64,000 nt of DNA. Origin: Fontibacillus phaseoli. GTDB taxonomy: Bacteria; Bacillota; Bacilli; Paenibacillales; Paenibacillaceae. Positions 40,621-49,384 of the stretch are shown here, piece by piece (the stretch's first letter is position 1; each line of letters begins with the position of its first letter). A model generated the notes under the pieces. The model was not told the DNA's origin, did no database searches, and saw nothing but the letters and a program-made list of their open reading frames with translations. Both the position numbers and the translations under genes were made by a program. Location of the stretch: positions 96,435 through 160,434 of the forward strand of contig NZ_QPJW01000010.1 in the NCBI RefSeq assembly GCF_003337355.1, given 5' to 3'.

Positions 40621-41613
40621 ATGCAGGACGTCATAATTATCGGAGCGGGTCCTTGCGGACTCTCCGCGGCCATTGAATGCCAACGGCGCGGCTTACATAC
40701 GCTCATACTTGAAAAGAACTGCCTCGTCCATTCGATCTATTCTTATCCTACGCATATGCAATTTTTCAGCACTCCGGAAATGCTCGAAATCGGGGATATT
40801 CCATTCGTTTCTCCCAACGAGAAGCCTTTTCGTCACGAGGCGCTTGCTTATTACCGCCGGGTAAGTCAACATTACGGCTTGCAAATTGCAGCCTATGAAG
40901 AAGCCACCAGGATCGAGCGCCAACCCGACGGCACCTTTATTGTCCATTCCGTCACGCGTAGCGGTGAACCATGGGAATATCCTACCCGTTATGTCGTTAT
41001 TTCCACAGGTTACTTTGACCATCCTAATATTTTGGGAATTCCGGGAGAAGATACCGATAAAGTATCCCACTACTTCCAGGAAGCCCATCCTTATGCCGGC
41101 ATGAAGGTTGCGGTCATCGGGGGCAGCAATTCAGCGGTCGATGCCGCTATGGAACTGGTTCGCGTCGACGCTGACGTCACGGTCATCTACCGCGGCAAAG
41201 AAATGTCCCAGTCCGTCAAACCTTGGGTGAAACCTGTCTTTGAAAGCATGGTCAGCAGAGGGAAAATCAAACTTCTTCTGGAGTCAAAGGTCGTTCAGAT
41301 TCGCGAGCGGGAAATTATCGTCGAATCCGCAGAATACCGGGAAAAAACTTCGCTGCCGAATGACTTTGTATTGGCGCTGACAGGGTTTTGCCCGGACCGG
41401 AAGCTCATGCTGGATGCCGGGGTGGAGATGTCCGGCGAAATGGAAAAGCCGGTGTTCGATCCGGTTACCATGGAAAGCAATATTCCCGGCATTTATGTCG
41501 CCGGCGTCATCGCCTCAGGCCGCAACGCGAACGAAGTGTTCATTGAATCCGGCCGCGGGCATGGCCGCCAAATTGCGGAGCATATCGCTGGATTGATGGA
41601 GCTTGAAGCCTAG
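40621..41613 (+). CDS. ypdA: Bacillithiol disulfide reductase YpdA
   Basis: A 330-residue flavoprotein of the thioredoxin-reductase superfamily without the CxxC pair. FAD motif GAGPCGL (about 8), NADPH motif [15 protein letters not shown] (about 165) and the C-terminal [20 protein letters not shown]. YpdA (Bdr) reduces oxidised bacillithiol with NADPH in Firmicutes. CTAGGAGG precedes the ATG. It is followed by a DUF441 gene 41 bases on. Confidence 0.93.
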   Translation: MQDVIIIGAGPCGLSAAIECQRRGLHTLILEKNCLVHSIYSYPTHMQFFSTPEMLEIGDIPFVSPNEKPFRHEALAYYRRVSQHYGLQIAAYEEATRIERQPDGTFIVHSVTRSGEPWEYPTRYVVISTGYFDHPNILGIPGEDTDKVSHYFQEAHPYAGMKVAVIGGSNSAVDAAMELVRVDADVTVIYRGKEMSQSVKPWVKPVFESMVSRGKIKLLLESKVVQIREREIIVESAEYREKTSLPNDFVLALTGFCPDRKLMLDAGVEMSGEMEKPVFDPVTMESNIPGIYVAGVIASGRNANEVFIESGRGHGRQIAEHIAGLMELEA

Positions 41614-41654
41614 CCTGGACCGCCGGGAAACCCGGTATAAGGAGAATTCTTAAG

Positions 41655-42107
41655 ATGAATCAAATCGATGTTGTTTCGCTTCTACTATTATTCATGGCCG
41701 CACTAGGGATCTTTAGCAGCAATATGCCGATTACCGTGGCCATGATCGTTCTTCTGCTGATCCGGGTCTTGCATATGCACTATGCTTTTCCCTGGCTGGA
41801 GAAATACGGCCTGACCGTAGGAATCATCATTCTGACCATCGGCGTAATGGCGCCCGTAGCCAGCGGAAAGCTTTCGCTTCAAATGCTGTGGTCGTCTTTT
41901 TTTCACTGGAAGTCGCTGCTCGCCATTGCCATAGGCATGCTCGTGGCCTGGCTAGGCGGACGCGGAGCCGCGCTTATGGGCAGCCAACCGACCGTAGTCG
42001 CCGGTCTCTTGATCGGCACCGTGCTCGGCGTCGCCTTCTTCCGCGGTGTGCCGGTCGGCCCGCTGATCGCGGCGGGGATATTGTCGCTGCTGATCGGAAA
42101 GGTGTAA
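41655..42107 (+). CDS. DUF441 membrane protein (YtwI-like)
   Basis: A 150-residue protein with four or five helices, ending [19 protein letters not shown], the typical DUF441 ending. Family function is unknown. It has its own TAAGGAGAA ribosome site and is likely co-transcribed with ypdA. Confidence 0.9.
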   Translation: MNQIDVVSLLLLFMAALGIFSSNMPITVAMIVLLLIRVLHMHYAFPWLEKYGLTVGIIILTIGVMAPVASGKLSLQMLWSSFFHWKSLLAIAIGMLVAWLGGRGAALMGSQPTVVAGLLIGTVLGVAFFRGVPVGPLIAAGILSLLIGKV

Positions 42108-42111
42108 GCAA

Positions 42112-42158
42112 ATAAAGAGGTTGATCCCATGGACAAGGAGTGGGACAACCTCTTTTTA
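42112..42158. terminator. Terminator after the DUF441 gene
   Basis: AAAGAGGTTG pairs with CAACCTCTTT, with an inner TCCCA/TGGGA stem, then TTATT. Confidence 0.85.
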
Positions 42159-42308
42159 TTAAAAGCATTAAAGAATGGAATTAAGAAGATTATATCTTTT
42201 TCTTCATGGACTAACGACCAAGTTTAGTTGGAGAAGGCATTAAAAAATGATCATGATACAATGTTTAGTTAGGTGGAGAAATAAACAGAGGCGGAGAGGA
42301 GATCTAAA

Positions 42309-43043
42309 ATGCTTAATCATAGAAAAGTAATCATAACAGGTGCGGCTTCTGGAATTGGAAAAGAAATTGTTAAACACTGCTTACATGAAGGTGCTTCAGT
42401 AATTGCATGTGATATTAATGAACCAGCCTTACGTGATCTAAAGAGGGCTATGGACAACCATGATGCTTTACATATATATCAGTTAGATATAAGTAAGCAT
42501 CAAGAGGTCGTTAAATTTTTTGAATATGTTGAGAAAGAACATTACGACATAGATAGTTTAATTAATAATGCAGGGATTTATTTGGCGAAAAATATACTGG
42601 ACTATCAAGTGGATGAAATTGATAAAGTCCTAAATATAAATCTTAAGGGGGCTATTTATTTTTCCCAAATGTTCGGAAAGAAACTGTTCCACAGCAAACG
42701 TAATGGAGTTATCGTGAATATGTCTTCAGTTTCAGGTATGGAAGGCAGTTCAGATGCAATATATGGACTATCGAAAGCAGCAATATTGGGTTTAACCAAA
42801 AGTTGTGCAATGAATTACTCGCCATATATCCGTGTTAATGCTGTTGCTCCTGCGATGGTTAATACTCCTATGATGGATTTAATACCTGATTGGAGGAAGG
42901 AACAATATTTAAGCCATCAGCTCATTGATACGCCTGTAACACCTGAGGATGTTGCTGATACTGTTATCTTCTTATTATCAGATAAGTCCAAGCATTATAC
43001 AGGTGCAACATTCGATATTAATAATGGCGGATACCTAAGATAA
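42309..43043 (+). CDS. Short-chain dehydrogenase/reductase, AT-rich
   Basis: A 244-residue oxidoreductase with TGAASGIGKE (about 11-20), NNAG, catalytic Ser in MSSVSGMEG and YGLSK. It ends TGATFDINNGGYLR, the usual SDR tail. Its DNA is clearly richer in A+T than its neighbours (about one third GC in lines sampled by eye) and its codons follow suit, so it may be a recent arrival. GGAGAGGAG precedes the ATG and a terminator follows. Substrate unknown. Confidence 0.9.
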   Translation: MLNHRKVIITGAASGIGKEIVKHCLHEGASVIACDINEPALRDLKRAMDNHDALHIYQLDISKHQEVVKFFEYVEKEHYDIDSLINNAGIYLAKNILDYQVDEIDKVLNINLKGAIYFSQMFGKKLFHSKRNGVIVNMSSVSGMEGSSDAIYGLSKAAILGLTKSCAMNYSPYIRVNAVAPAMVNTPMMDLIPDWRKEQYLSHQLIDTPVTPEDVADTVIFLLSDKSKHYTGATFDINNGGYLR

Positions 43044-43084
43044 TTCCAATTTCTTGTTAACTAATTTGGGAGAGATAATTTAAT

Positions 43085-43120
43085 TAGCCGCCCGTTCAAG
43101 TGGGCGGCATTCTTTTTTTC
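43085..43120 (+). terminator. Terminator of the AT-rich SDR gene
   Basis: GCCGCCC and GGGCGGC form a GC stem with an 8-base loop, followed by ATTCTTTTTTT. Confidence 0.88.
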
Positions 43121-43200
43121 AAAATCAATATTTCGATGCTTGATAAATTAATTCCGCCATACCGGATTACTCCGAATCGGGGCGGACCTTTGAAAACTTA

Positions 43201-44949
43201 TCAAGCGTTCAAATTCTGAATACTATACAGCTGCGCGTAAACGCCATCCTCCTTGGCCATTAGCTCTTCATGCGTACCGCGTTCCGCGATCGAGCCGTTC
43301 TTCATCACGATGATGAGATCGGCATGCGTAATCGTGGATAGCCGGTGGGCGACGATCAAGGTAGTACGGCTCTGAGACAAATGCTGAAGCGATTGCTGGA
43401 TTAAATGCTCCGATTCCAGATCGAGCGCCGAAGTCGCTTCGTCCAGAATAAGGATCGGCGGATCCTTCAAAAAGACGCGGGCGATCGCGACCCGCTGCTT
43501 CTGGCCGCCTGACAGCTTCACCCCCCGCTCGCCAACCTCGGTGTCATAGCCTTGCGGGAGCGCCTCAATAAATTCGTGGGCATTGGCTGCTTTCGCAGCG
43601 GCCACCACCGCCTCCTCATCAGCATCCGGATTGCCCAGTTTGATGTTATCCCGCACGCTGCCGCTGAACAGGAAATTATCCTGCAGCACCATGCCGATCC
43701 GGCTGCGTAAGCTCTCCATCGTCCAGTCGCGGATATCTCTACCGCCAACCATAAGCGTGCCTTTCTGAATGTCATAAAAACGGGGGATCAGTCCGACCAG
43801 GGACGATTTTCCGCCCCCGCTCATTCCGACAAAAGCAACCGTCTGTCCGGGGTTCACTTGCAGTGAAATATTTTTCAGCACCCAGCTTCCCTGATCCTGA
43901 TATTTGAACCAAACGTTCCGGAAGATTATGCCATGAGTACCCGCCGGCATGACCGCCGCATCCTTGGCATCGGTCATATCATAAGGTTCATCCAGAAGCT
44001 CCAACACCCGTTCCCAGGAAGCGGAAGCCTGGGTCAAGATCGTGGAAGAGTTGATCAGACGCTTCAACGGCGCATACAAACGGTCCAGGTAACCGAAAAA
44101 GGCGACGAACGTTCCCAGCGTCAGACGGCCTTGAATCACCTCATATCCGCCGTACCCGATTACCAGCAACGGTGCGATATCCGTCAAAGTGTTGATAATA
44201 GCGAACGTCCAAGCGTTCCAACGGCTGTGTGCCATCGCCCGGCTCAAATATTTACCGTTAATGCCCTCAAATTGGCGCGCTTCATGGCGCTCCAGGGCAA
44301 AACTGCGGATCACGGAAATTCCCTGAATACGCTCATGCAAATAAGCCTGAATACCGGCCAACGCGGCGGAGCGGTCCTTGGTAAGCTTTTTCAGCCGTTT
44401 GTACAGCACTTTCACCGCCAGCGCATAGAGCGGAAATATCGCAATCGCTACGAGCGTAAGCAGCGGATTGAGATAGAACATGAATCCGAGTACAAACACC
44501 AGGGTAAAAGAATCCAGCCAAACGTTCATCATGCCGACTTCGACGATATTTTTCGTTTGTTCCGCGTCGTTGATAAAGCGGGAAATGACCTCTCCCACCT
44601 TGGTGTTTTGATAGTACCTGAGCGATAGCCGCTGCAAATGGGCATAGAGTTTGTTGCGTAAATCGAACAATATTTTGGCCGTAATGAATTGGGCAAAATA
44701 CTGTCTGGCATATTCCACCGGCCCCCGTACGATGACGAAGAGAAATAATGTACCTCCGAGTACCGTAAGAAGCCGGTTTATTTTCTCGCCGATGTCCACG
44801 CTAGGATTGAGCAAAATATCGTCAACGACATACTTCTGGACCAACGGTAGCAGCGAGGGGATGCCGAACTTCAGGATTCCGATGATCAAGGTTAAAATAA
44901 TCCACTTCGTATAAGGTTTTACAAACTGAAAATAAGCTTTCCAATGCAT
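43201..44949 (-). CDS. ABC exporter half-transporter (YgaD-like)
   Basis: A 582-residue half-transporter: six-helix domain (about 1-310), then Walker A GMSGGGKSS, Q-loop MVLQDNF, signature LSGGQKQR, Walker B ILILDEATSALD and H-loop LIVAHRLSTI. It most resembles YgaD and lipid A/drug-type homodimeric exporters. The ATG at 44949 follows a TTG that could also start the protein. It lies 20 bases after a phosphotransferase gene and is probably co-transcribed with it, an arrangement that would fit drug inactivation plus export; inference only. Confidence 0.92.
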   Translation of the reverse strand: MHWKAYFQFVKPYTKWIILTLIIGILKFGIPSLLPLVQKYVVDDILLNPSVDIGEKINRLLTVLGGTLFLFVIVRGPVEYARQYFAQFITAKILFDLRNKLYAHLQRLSLRYYQNTKVGEVISRFINDAEQTKNIVEVGMMNVWLDSFTLVFVLGFMFYLNPLLTLVAIAIFPLYALAVKVLYKRLKKLTKDRSAALAGIQAYLHERIQGISVIRSFALERHEARQFEGINGKYLSRAMAHSRWNAWTFAIINTLTDIAPLLVIGYGGYEVIQGRLTLGTFVAFFGYLDRLYAPLKRLINSSTILTQASASWERVLELLDEPYDMTDAKDAAVMPAGTHGIIFRNVWFKYQDQGSWVLKNISLQVNPGQTVAFVGMSGGGKSSLVGLIPRFYDIQKGTLMVGGRDIRDWTMESLRSRIGMVLQDNFLFSGSVRDNIKLGNPDADEEAVVAAAKAANAHEFIEALPQGYDTEVGERGVKLSGGQKQRVAIARVFLKDPPILILDEATSALDLESEHLIQQSLQHLSQSRTTLIVAHRLSTITHADLIIVMKNGSIAERGTHEELMAKEDGVYAQLYSIQNLNA

Positions 44950-44969
44950 CAACTTGATTGCACATCCCT

Positions 44970-45932
44970 TTAGTTATCTCTTCTTCTAGCTTTCTTCGCC
45001 AAACTTTCCGCATAATCATCCAGACGCGACTGGATCAGGCCTGCATTCAAACCTCGAAATCCGAGGTCTTCCCATCCTTTATATACCCCTGGAGGCCCCG
45101 GCAGCACCTCGATTAAACAAAGCATGTCCCAATATGGATTAGCTGCCTCCGCTACACTACCTTTAGAATCCAGATATGCTTTCAGAAAAATATCCGCCGT
45201 TTCCGTTCCGTACAACTGAACCAGGTTCAGCCGGCAATGTCCGGTATCGATCCCCGCCGGACCCTGACACGCATTTACCCAGTCGACGACACCGCTCACG
45301 TGCTCATCCTGCCAAAGCACGTTGGCCGGGTGAAAATCCCGATGAATCAATCGGGGCGCATAACCGGGAAGCGGGCCTTGGAGACATTCAATTATTTTAG
45401 CCCATGCGGCAGGCTTGGTCGTCCATTCCGGAATTTGAAGCCGCTCTATCTTATTGTACGTAAAATAATTCCACGATATCGGCTCGGCTTTCGACGCATG
45501 CAATTTTGCTGCAATCCCTGCCAATCCCTGAAGCCAGGGAAGCGAAGGGGCTTGCGGCGGTAGAACCACCCGACCCGGCAATCGGCTCATCAGCACCGTC
45601 GGCAGCCCGCAGCGCTTGCCGTCAGGATCTGCTGCGATCCATTCAGGCGATGGCAGCCCTGTAGGCCTGGCGGCCTGCAATGCCGCTGTTTCATGCAGAG
45701 CCAAATCGGGCTCAATCTGGAGCCAGTTCGTATCCGTAAACTGCCGAATTACCCAATGGATTTGCTCGTTATTCTCACCGTGGTAAACTTCCAAAGCAAC
45801 TACCGCGGAGGAAATCCCGCCTTGAAGCGGAGTTACCTGCACCACCCGGGATTGTGTCCCGGCTTGCTCCTCTATCCATGACAGCACTTGCTTTGGCAAC
45901 GCCGGATACCCCGGCCGATCGAAAACTTCCAT
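44970..45932 (-). CDS. Aminoglycoside phosphotransferase-family kinase (APH fold)
   Basis: A 320-residue protein with the APH-type catalytic loop HRDFHPANVLW (about 205) and the metal-binding VVDWVNACQGPAGIDTGH. It phosphorylates a small molecule, which might be a drug, choline, homoserine or a sugar. A clear resistance spectrum cannot be assigned. The ATG at 45932 has GGGAG six bases upstream; a TTG at 45956 extends the frame. Confidence 0.87.
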   Translation of the reverse strand: MEVFDRPGYPALPKQVLSWIEEQAGTQSRVVQVTPLQGGISSAVVALEVYHGENNEQIHWVIRQFTDTNWLQIEPDLALHETAALQAARPTGLPSPEWIAADPDGKRCGLPTVLMSRLPGRVVLPPQAPSLPWLQGLAGIAAKLHASKAEPISWNYFTYNKIERLQIPEWTTKPAAWAKIIECLQGPLPGYAPRLIHRDFHPANVLWQDEHVSGVVDWVNACQGPAGIDTGHCRLNLVQLYGTETADIFLKAYLDSKGSVAEAANPYWDMLCLIEVLPGPPGVYKGWEDLGFRGLNAGLIQSRLDDYAESLAKKARRRDN

Positions 45933-46133
45933 TCCGTGCTCCCTTCCGCTGGACAACCGCTCATTTTTTGCGTAATGCTGTATTTGTCAACTCAATAATG
46001 ATATACTCCATATTAACATGTCACTGCCTGCAAGAGCGTTATTAGTTGCGGTGTAGCATGAGCAGAACCCGCTCGGGCCGCGCTACTTAGGAGACAGTCA
46101 ACCATAGGCGGCAGCCGCATTAGGAGGATAACC

Positions 46134-46649
46134 ATGTCACGTCGATTTGTCATCGAAGCCGTGATGGTGGCGATTTACGGTGAATTGCTGGTGCCTTCAG
46201 CACCTGTCGAATATATTGTCCCTTACACCACCGTCATGGAGCTTTACGAATTTCAAAATAGTCCGGAACCGTTGATGAACGATGCTTCGGACGACCTGCA
46301 TGTCAAAAACAAGATCAGCGAGCTGATCTCCTATCTTGAGGAACCGCTCAACCGCAAGAAACTGGAACGTGCGCTATCCGTGCCATGGTCCAAGAGCCCG
46401 GCCATTTTGTTCGGCGATAACATTTCCTGGATCGTCATCAACGCGGTTGATAATGAACAGTTCGGGGAGTTGCTCGATCCGATCGAAACCGAAATCGTGC
46501 TTACCGCACAACGGGAAAATGCACCGGTATTAACCGATCAGCTTGAGCTTATCCGTCGTATAATCGAAGCCGAGGCTCCCGTTCAGGTGTTTGATATCGG
46601 CGATTTCGACTTTGCGATGGAGGACAGCATTTTCTCCAACCTGAATTAA
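46134..46649 (+). CDS. Conserved hypothetical protein of 171 residues
   Basis: A soluble acidic protein beginning MSRRFVIEAVMVAIYGELLV, with TTVMELYEFQ and VFDIGDFDFAMEDS. I recall similar Paenibacillaceae proteins carrying the doubtful name ADP-heptose synthase, but no nucleotidyltransferase HxGH motif is visible, so I would not use it. TTAGGAGG gives a strong start. Function unknown. Confidence 0.75.
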   Translation: MSRRFVIEAVMVAIYGELLVPSAPVEYIVPYTTVMELYEFQNSPEPLMNDASDDLHVKNKISELISYLEEPLNRKKLERALSVPWSKSPAILFGDNISWIVINAVDNEQFGELLDPIETEIVLTAQRENAPVLTDQLELIRRIIEAEAPVQVFDIGDFDFAMEDSIFSNLN

Positions 46650-46729
46650 AGTCTTATATTCGGACCCTTTGCTGAACCGGAGCAATGTTTTCCCTCTTCC
46701 AAGCGTTTTCATTATGGGCCGATAAACAT

Positions 46730-46772
46730 AAAAGGATCGGGCGATGTCCTTCATCGCTCAATCCTTTTTTTC
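46730..46772. terminator. Bidirectional terminator
   Basis: AAAGGATCGGGCGATG pairs with CATCGCTCAATCCTTT (two G-T type mismatches), flanked by T-runs. It serves the converging hypothetical and HesB-like genes. Confidence 0.87.
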
Positions 46773-46800
46773 TTCTCCGGGGAATTTCCTTAACCTACGT

Positions 46801-47097
46801 TCAAGGAGCTATTGGCTCGTATTCATATTCAATATCGTCTTCAGTGGAGTTATAGGCGACCTTAAGGTTGTATCCATCCAGGTACCACTTGTCCTGATCC
46901 TCCATGAAGAACGTAATTCCCTCCGCTTCGGAGGAAATTCCCGGCGAAACCGGATGATCTGACTGAATGCCGAGTGAAAAACCGGGATGGATATGACCGC
47001 CGGCGCTGTAACGGGCAAATAATCGAACCGACTGGCCTTGCTTCAGATCAAGCTCTTTTTTGAACCACTGTGCGGCTTCTTTGGAAATTTCAATCAT
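46801..47097 (-). CDS. HesB/YneR-family IscA-fold protein
   Basis: A 98-residue protein with the A-type carrier fold (EISKEAAQWFKKEL; GGHIHPGFSLGIQ), but all three Cys ligands used by IscA to hold iron or a cluster are missing. YneR-type relatives in Bacilli also lack them, so it is unlikely to carry an Fe-S cluster. ACAGGAGGGG precedes the ATG. Confidence 0.87.
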   Translation of the reverse strand: MIEISKEAAQWFKKELDLKQGQSVRLFARYSAGGHIHPGFSLGIQSDHPVSPGISSEAEGITFFMEDQDKWYLDGYNLKVAYNSTEDDIEYEYEPIAP

Positions 47098-47158
47098 CTG
47101 CGTCCCCTCCTGTTCTCTCCTTATTTTAGCCCAATCCTTATAAATTGCAAAAAATAAA

Positions 47159-47188
47159 TTGACACCTTTGCAAAACCGATGATAAAAT
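47159..47188 (+). promoter_or_regulatory. Sigma-A promoter of the bmrCD leader
   Basis: TTGACA (47159-47164), 18 bases, TAAAAT (47183-47188). It lies 60 bases before the leader peptide. Confidence 0.75.
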
Positions 47189-47248
47189 CGTCAACATACG
47201 AGATCGAAGTTTGAATTAATTACCATTCAGAAAGGGGGTACGGTGTTT

Positions 47249-47362
47249 ATGTTTAACAATTTTCCCGCTCACGTTCAGAGCGACCGCAAACAACAGAATA
47301 CCGTAGTAACCCCTGCAGGCTTCAATGGAGCGTTGTTGTACCGAATCCTTTCGTACAATTAG
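47249..47362 (+). CDS. Leader peptide of bmrCD (BmrB-like position)
   Basis: A 37-residue ORF, MFNNFPAHVQSDRKQQ...LLYRILSYN, preceded by AAAGGGGGT; an in-frame GTG two codons earlier is possible. It is followed by an 84-base spacer, a perfect 12 bp terminator stem and then bmrC. In B. subtilis the peptide BmrB sits in the same place and controls bmrCD by ribosome-mediated attenuation. Sequence similarity to BmrB could not be judged, so the assignment is positional. Confidence 0.65.
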   Translation: MFNNFPAHVQSDRKQQNTVVTPAGFNGALLYRILSYN

Positions 47363-47445
47363 GCATGTGAGAAAAGCAGCTTATCCATTTCGCGGCGGTT
47401 ACTTGCGCAGGTCGAGTAGCGTATGCGACATATGTTAAAGTTATT

Positions 47446-47480
47446 AAGGCATATCGTTTACGGACGATATGCCTTTTTTG
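47446..47480 (+). terminator. Attenuator terminator in the bmrCD leader
   Basis: AAGGCATATCGT and ACGATATGCCTT form a perfect 12 bp stem with a 6-base loop, then TTTT. GTATGC at 47421-47426 can pair with GCATAT of the left arm (one G-T pair) as a possible antiterminator. Confidence 0.85.
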
Positions 47481-47625
47481 CTGTTTTCATGCTATTGGAA
47501 TGCGCTTGAATAGCTAAGCGCCCTGGCAACTGCATCACCTATTGGGAGTAAAAGGCGGTTTCCGGCACCTGTAGAGGTTAGAAAGACAACAAACTGGATG
47601 TAGAGAAAAGGAGGAAACCTTCGCT

Positions 47626-49383
47626 ATGTTTTCTGTACTAAAAAATTTGGGATGGTTCTTTAAAAGAGAAAAAAGGCGGTATATAATCGGCCTGATTCTG
47701 CTAATCGTGGCAGGAATCATTGAACTCGCACCGCCAAGGCTGCTTGGCAGCGCTATCGACGAGATCGTGGCCGGCACCGTTACCTGGAATTCGCTGACCA
47801 TTTATATCTTGCTCATCATCGCCGTCCTCGCCGTTATTTATCTGATCACGTACATATGGATGCATAAATTGTTCGGTGGCTCCAATCTGGTGGAGCGTTT
47901 GCTGCGTACCCGATTTATGAACCATTTGTTGGGCATGACGCCCCCGTTCTTTGAACGTAGCCGGACAGGCGACCTGATGGCCCGCGCGACGAACGATCTG
48001 CGCTCGGTAGCGGCAACCGTCGGCTTCGGGATGCTGACGCTGACGGATTCCACCGCTTATCTGTCGGTCATTTTTATTGCGATGAGTACGCTGATCAGTT
48101 GGAAGCTGACCTTGGCCGCGATCATCCCTCTTCCCTTTATCGCGCTGGCGATGAAAATTTACGGCCGGATCATTCATGAGCGTTATACGCTTGCCCAGGA
48201 TGCCTTCGGGGACATGAACGATCAGGTGTTGGAATCGGTAGCCGGCATTCGCGTCATCCGCGCCTATGTTCAGGAGCGGAATGACGAAAAACGGTTTGAG
48301 GAGATTACGAACGACGTGTACCAAAAAAATCTGGCCGTGGCCAAAGTGGATGCCTACTTTGAACCGACCATCCGCCTTTGTGTCGGGCTCAGTTATGCGA
48401 TCGGCCTGACCTACGGCATTTATCTCGTATTTAACAATGAACTGACCCTAGGCGATCTCGTATCTTTCAACATGTACCTGGGGATGATGATTTGGCCGAT
48501 GTTTGCGATCGGCGAACTGATCAACGTCATGCAGCGCGGCGGCGCTTCGCTGGATCGCGTGAACGAAACGTTGAATGTACGCCCCGACGTCGAGGACCCG
48601 GAGCATCCGGTGGATATCGCCAAACCGGAAAGCATCGAATTCAAAGACGTCACGTTCCGCTATCCGACCTCGACCATTAACAATCTGGAGAATATCGGCT
48701 TGACCATCCGGCGCGGCGAAACCCTCGGCATTGTAGGCAGAACCGGCAGCGGGAAATCGACGCTGTTGAAACAATTGCTGCACGAGTATCCGTCCGGAAG
48801 CGGTGAGCTTGCGATCTCAGGCGTTCCGATCGGGCAGATTGCCCTAAACCGGTTACACGGATGGATCGGCTATGTGCCTCAAGAACAGGTGCTGTTCTCC
48901 AAAACGGTCCGGCAAAACATCCAGTTCGGACTTTCCGACGCGCCGGATGAAGTCATCATGGAAGCGATCCGGACCGCAGCCTTCGACCAGGACCTCGGCA
49001 CATTGTCCGATGGGCTGGATACGCTTGTCGGCGAAAAAGGCGTCGCCCTGTCCGGTGGCCAGAAACAGCGCGTCTCGCTGGCAAGAGCGTTTATCGCCGA
49101 TCCGGACATCCTGATTCTTGACGACGCCCTGTCCGCGGTCGATGCACGGACGGAGGCCCGGATTATCGGGAATATCCGAAGTAAACGCTCCGGCAAAACA
49201 ACGCTCATTTCCACGCACCGCTTATCGGCGATCGAACATGCCGACTGGATCGTCGTGCTGGAAAAGGGGCGCATCATCGAGCAAGGTACCCACGAAACGC
49301 TGCTGCAGTCCGGCGGCTGGTACCGTGAACAATATGAACGCCAGCAGGTGGAATCCAACCTGACTGACGGGGAGGTGTCCTAA
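47626..49383 (+). CDS. bmrC: Heterodimeric multidrug ABC transporter subunit BmrC
   Basis: A 585-residue half-transporter, the same length as B. subtilis BmrC (YheI), with collinear stretches such as WMHKLFGGSNLVERLLRTR and MYLGMMIWPMFAIGELINVMQR. The nucleotide-binding domain has Walker A GRTGSGKST and signature LSGGQKQR. The residue after Walker B is Asp (LILDDALSAVD), not the catalytic Glu, the degenerate site expected of BmrC. It pairs with BmrD, encoded one base downstream, to export drugs. AAAGGAGG is 11 bases from the ATG. Confidence 0.95.
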   Translation: MFSVLKNLGWFFKREKRRYIIGLILLIVAGIIELAPPRLLGSAIDEIVAGTVTWNSLTIYILLIIAVLAVIYLITYIWMHKLFGGSNLVERLLRTRFMNHLLGMTPPFFERSRTGDLMARATNDLRSVAATVGFGMLTLTDSTAYLSVIFIAMSTLISWKLTLAAIIPLPFIALAMKIYGRIIHERYTLAQDAFGDMNDQVLESVAGIRVIRAYVQERNDEKRFEEITNDVYQKNLAVAKVDAYFEPTIRLCVGLSYAIGLTYGIYLVFNNELTLGDLVSFNMYLGMMIWPMFAIGELINVMQRGGASLDRVNETLNVRPDVEDPEHPVDIAKPESIEFKDVTFRYPTSTINNLENIGLTIRRGETLGIVGRTGSGKSTLLKQLLHEYPSGSGELAISGVPIGQIALNRLHGWIGYVPQEQVLFSKTVRQNIQFGLSDAPDEVIMEAIRTAAFDQDLGTLSDGLDTLVGEKGVALSGGQKQRVSLARAFIADPDILILDDALSAVDARTEARIIGNIRSKRSGKTTLISTHRLSAIEHADWIVVLEKGRIIEQGTHETLLQSGGWYREQYERQQVESNLTDGEVS

Positions 49384-49384
49384 G

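Noticed and set aside
46134..46649. Name ADP-heptose synthase for the 171-residue protein
   Set aside because: No nucleotidyltransferase or kinase motif is visible; the name appears to be a propagated misannotation.
16022..47500. CRISPR arrays, tRNA or rRNA genes
   Set aside because: I looked for regularly spaced repeats, tRNA-like cloverleaf ends and rRNA cores and saw none in the window.
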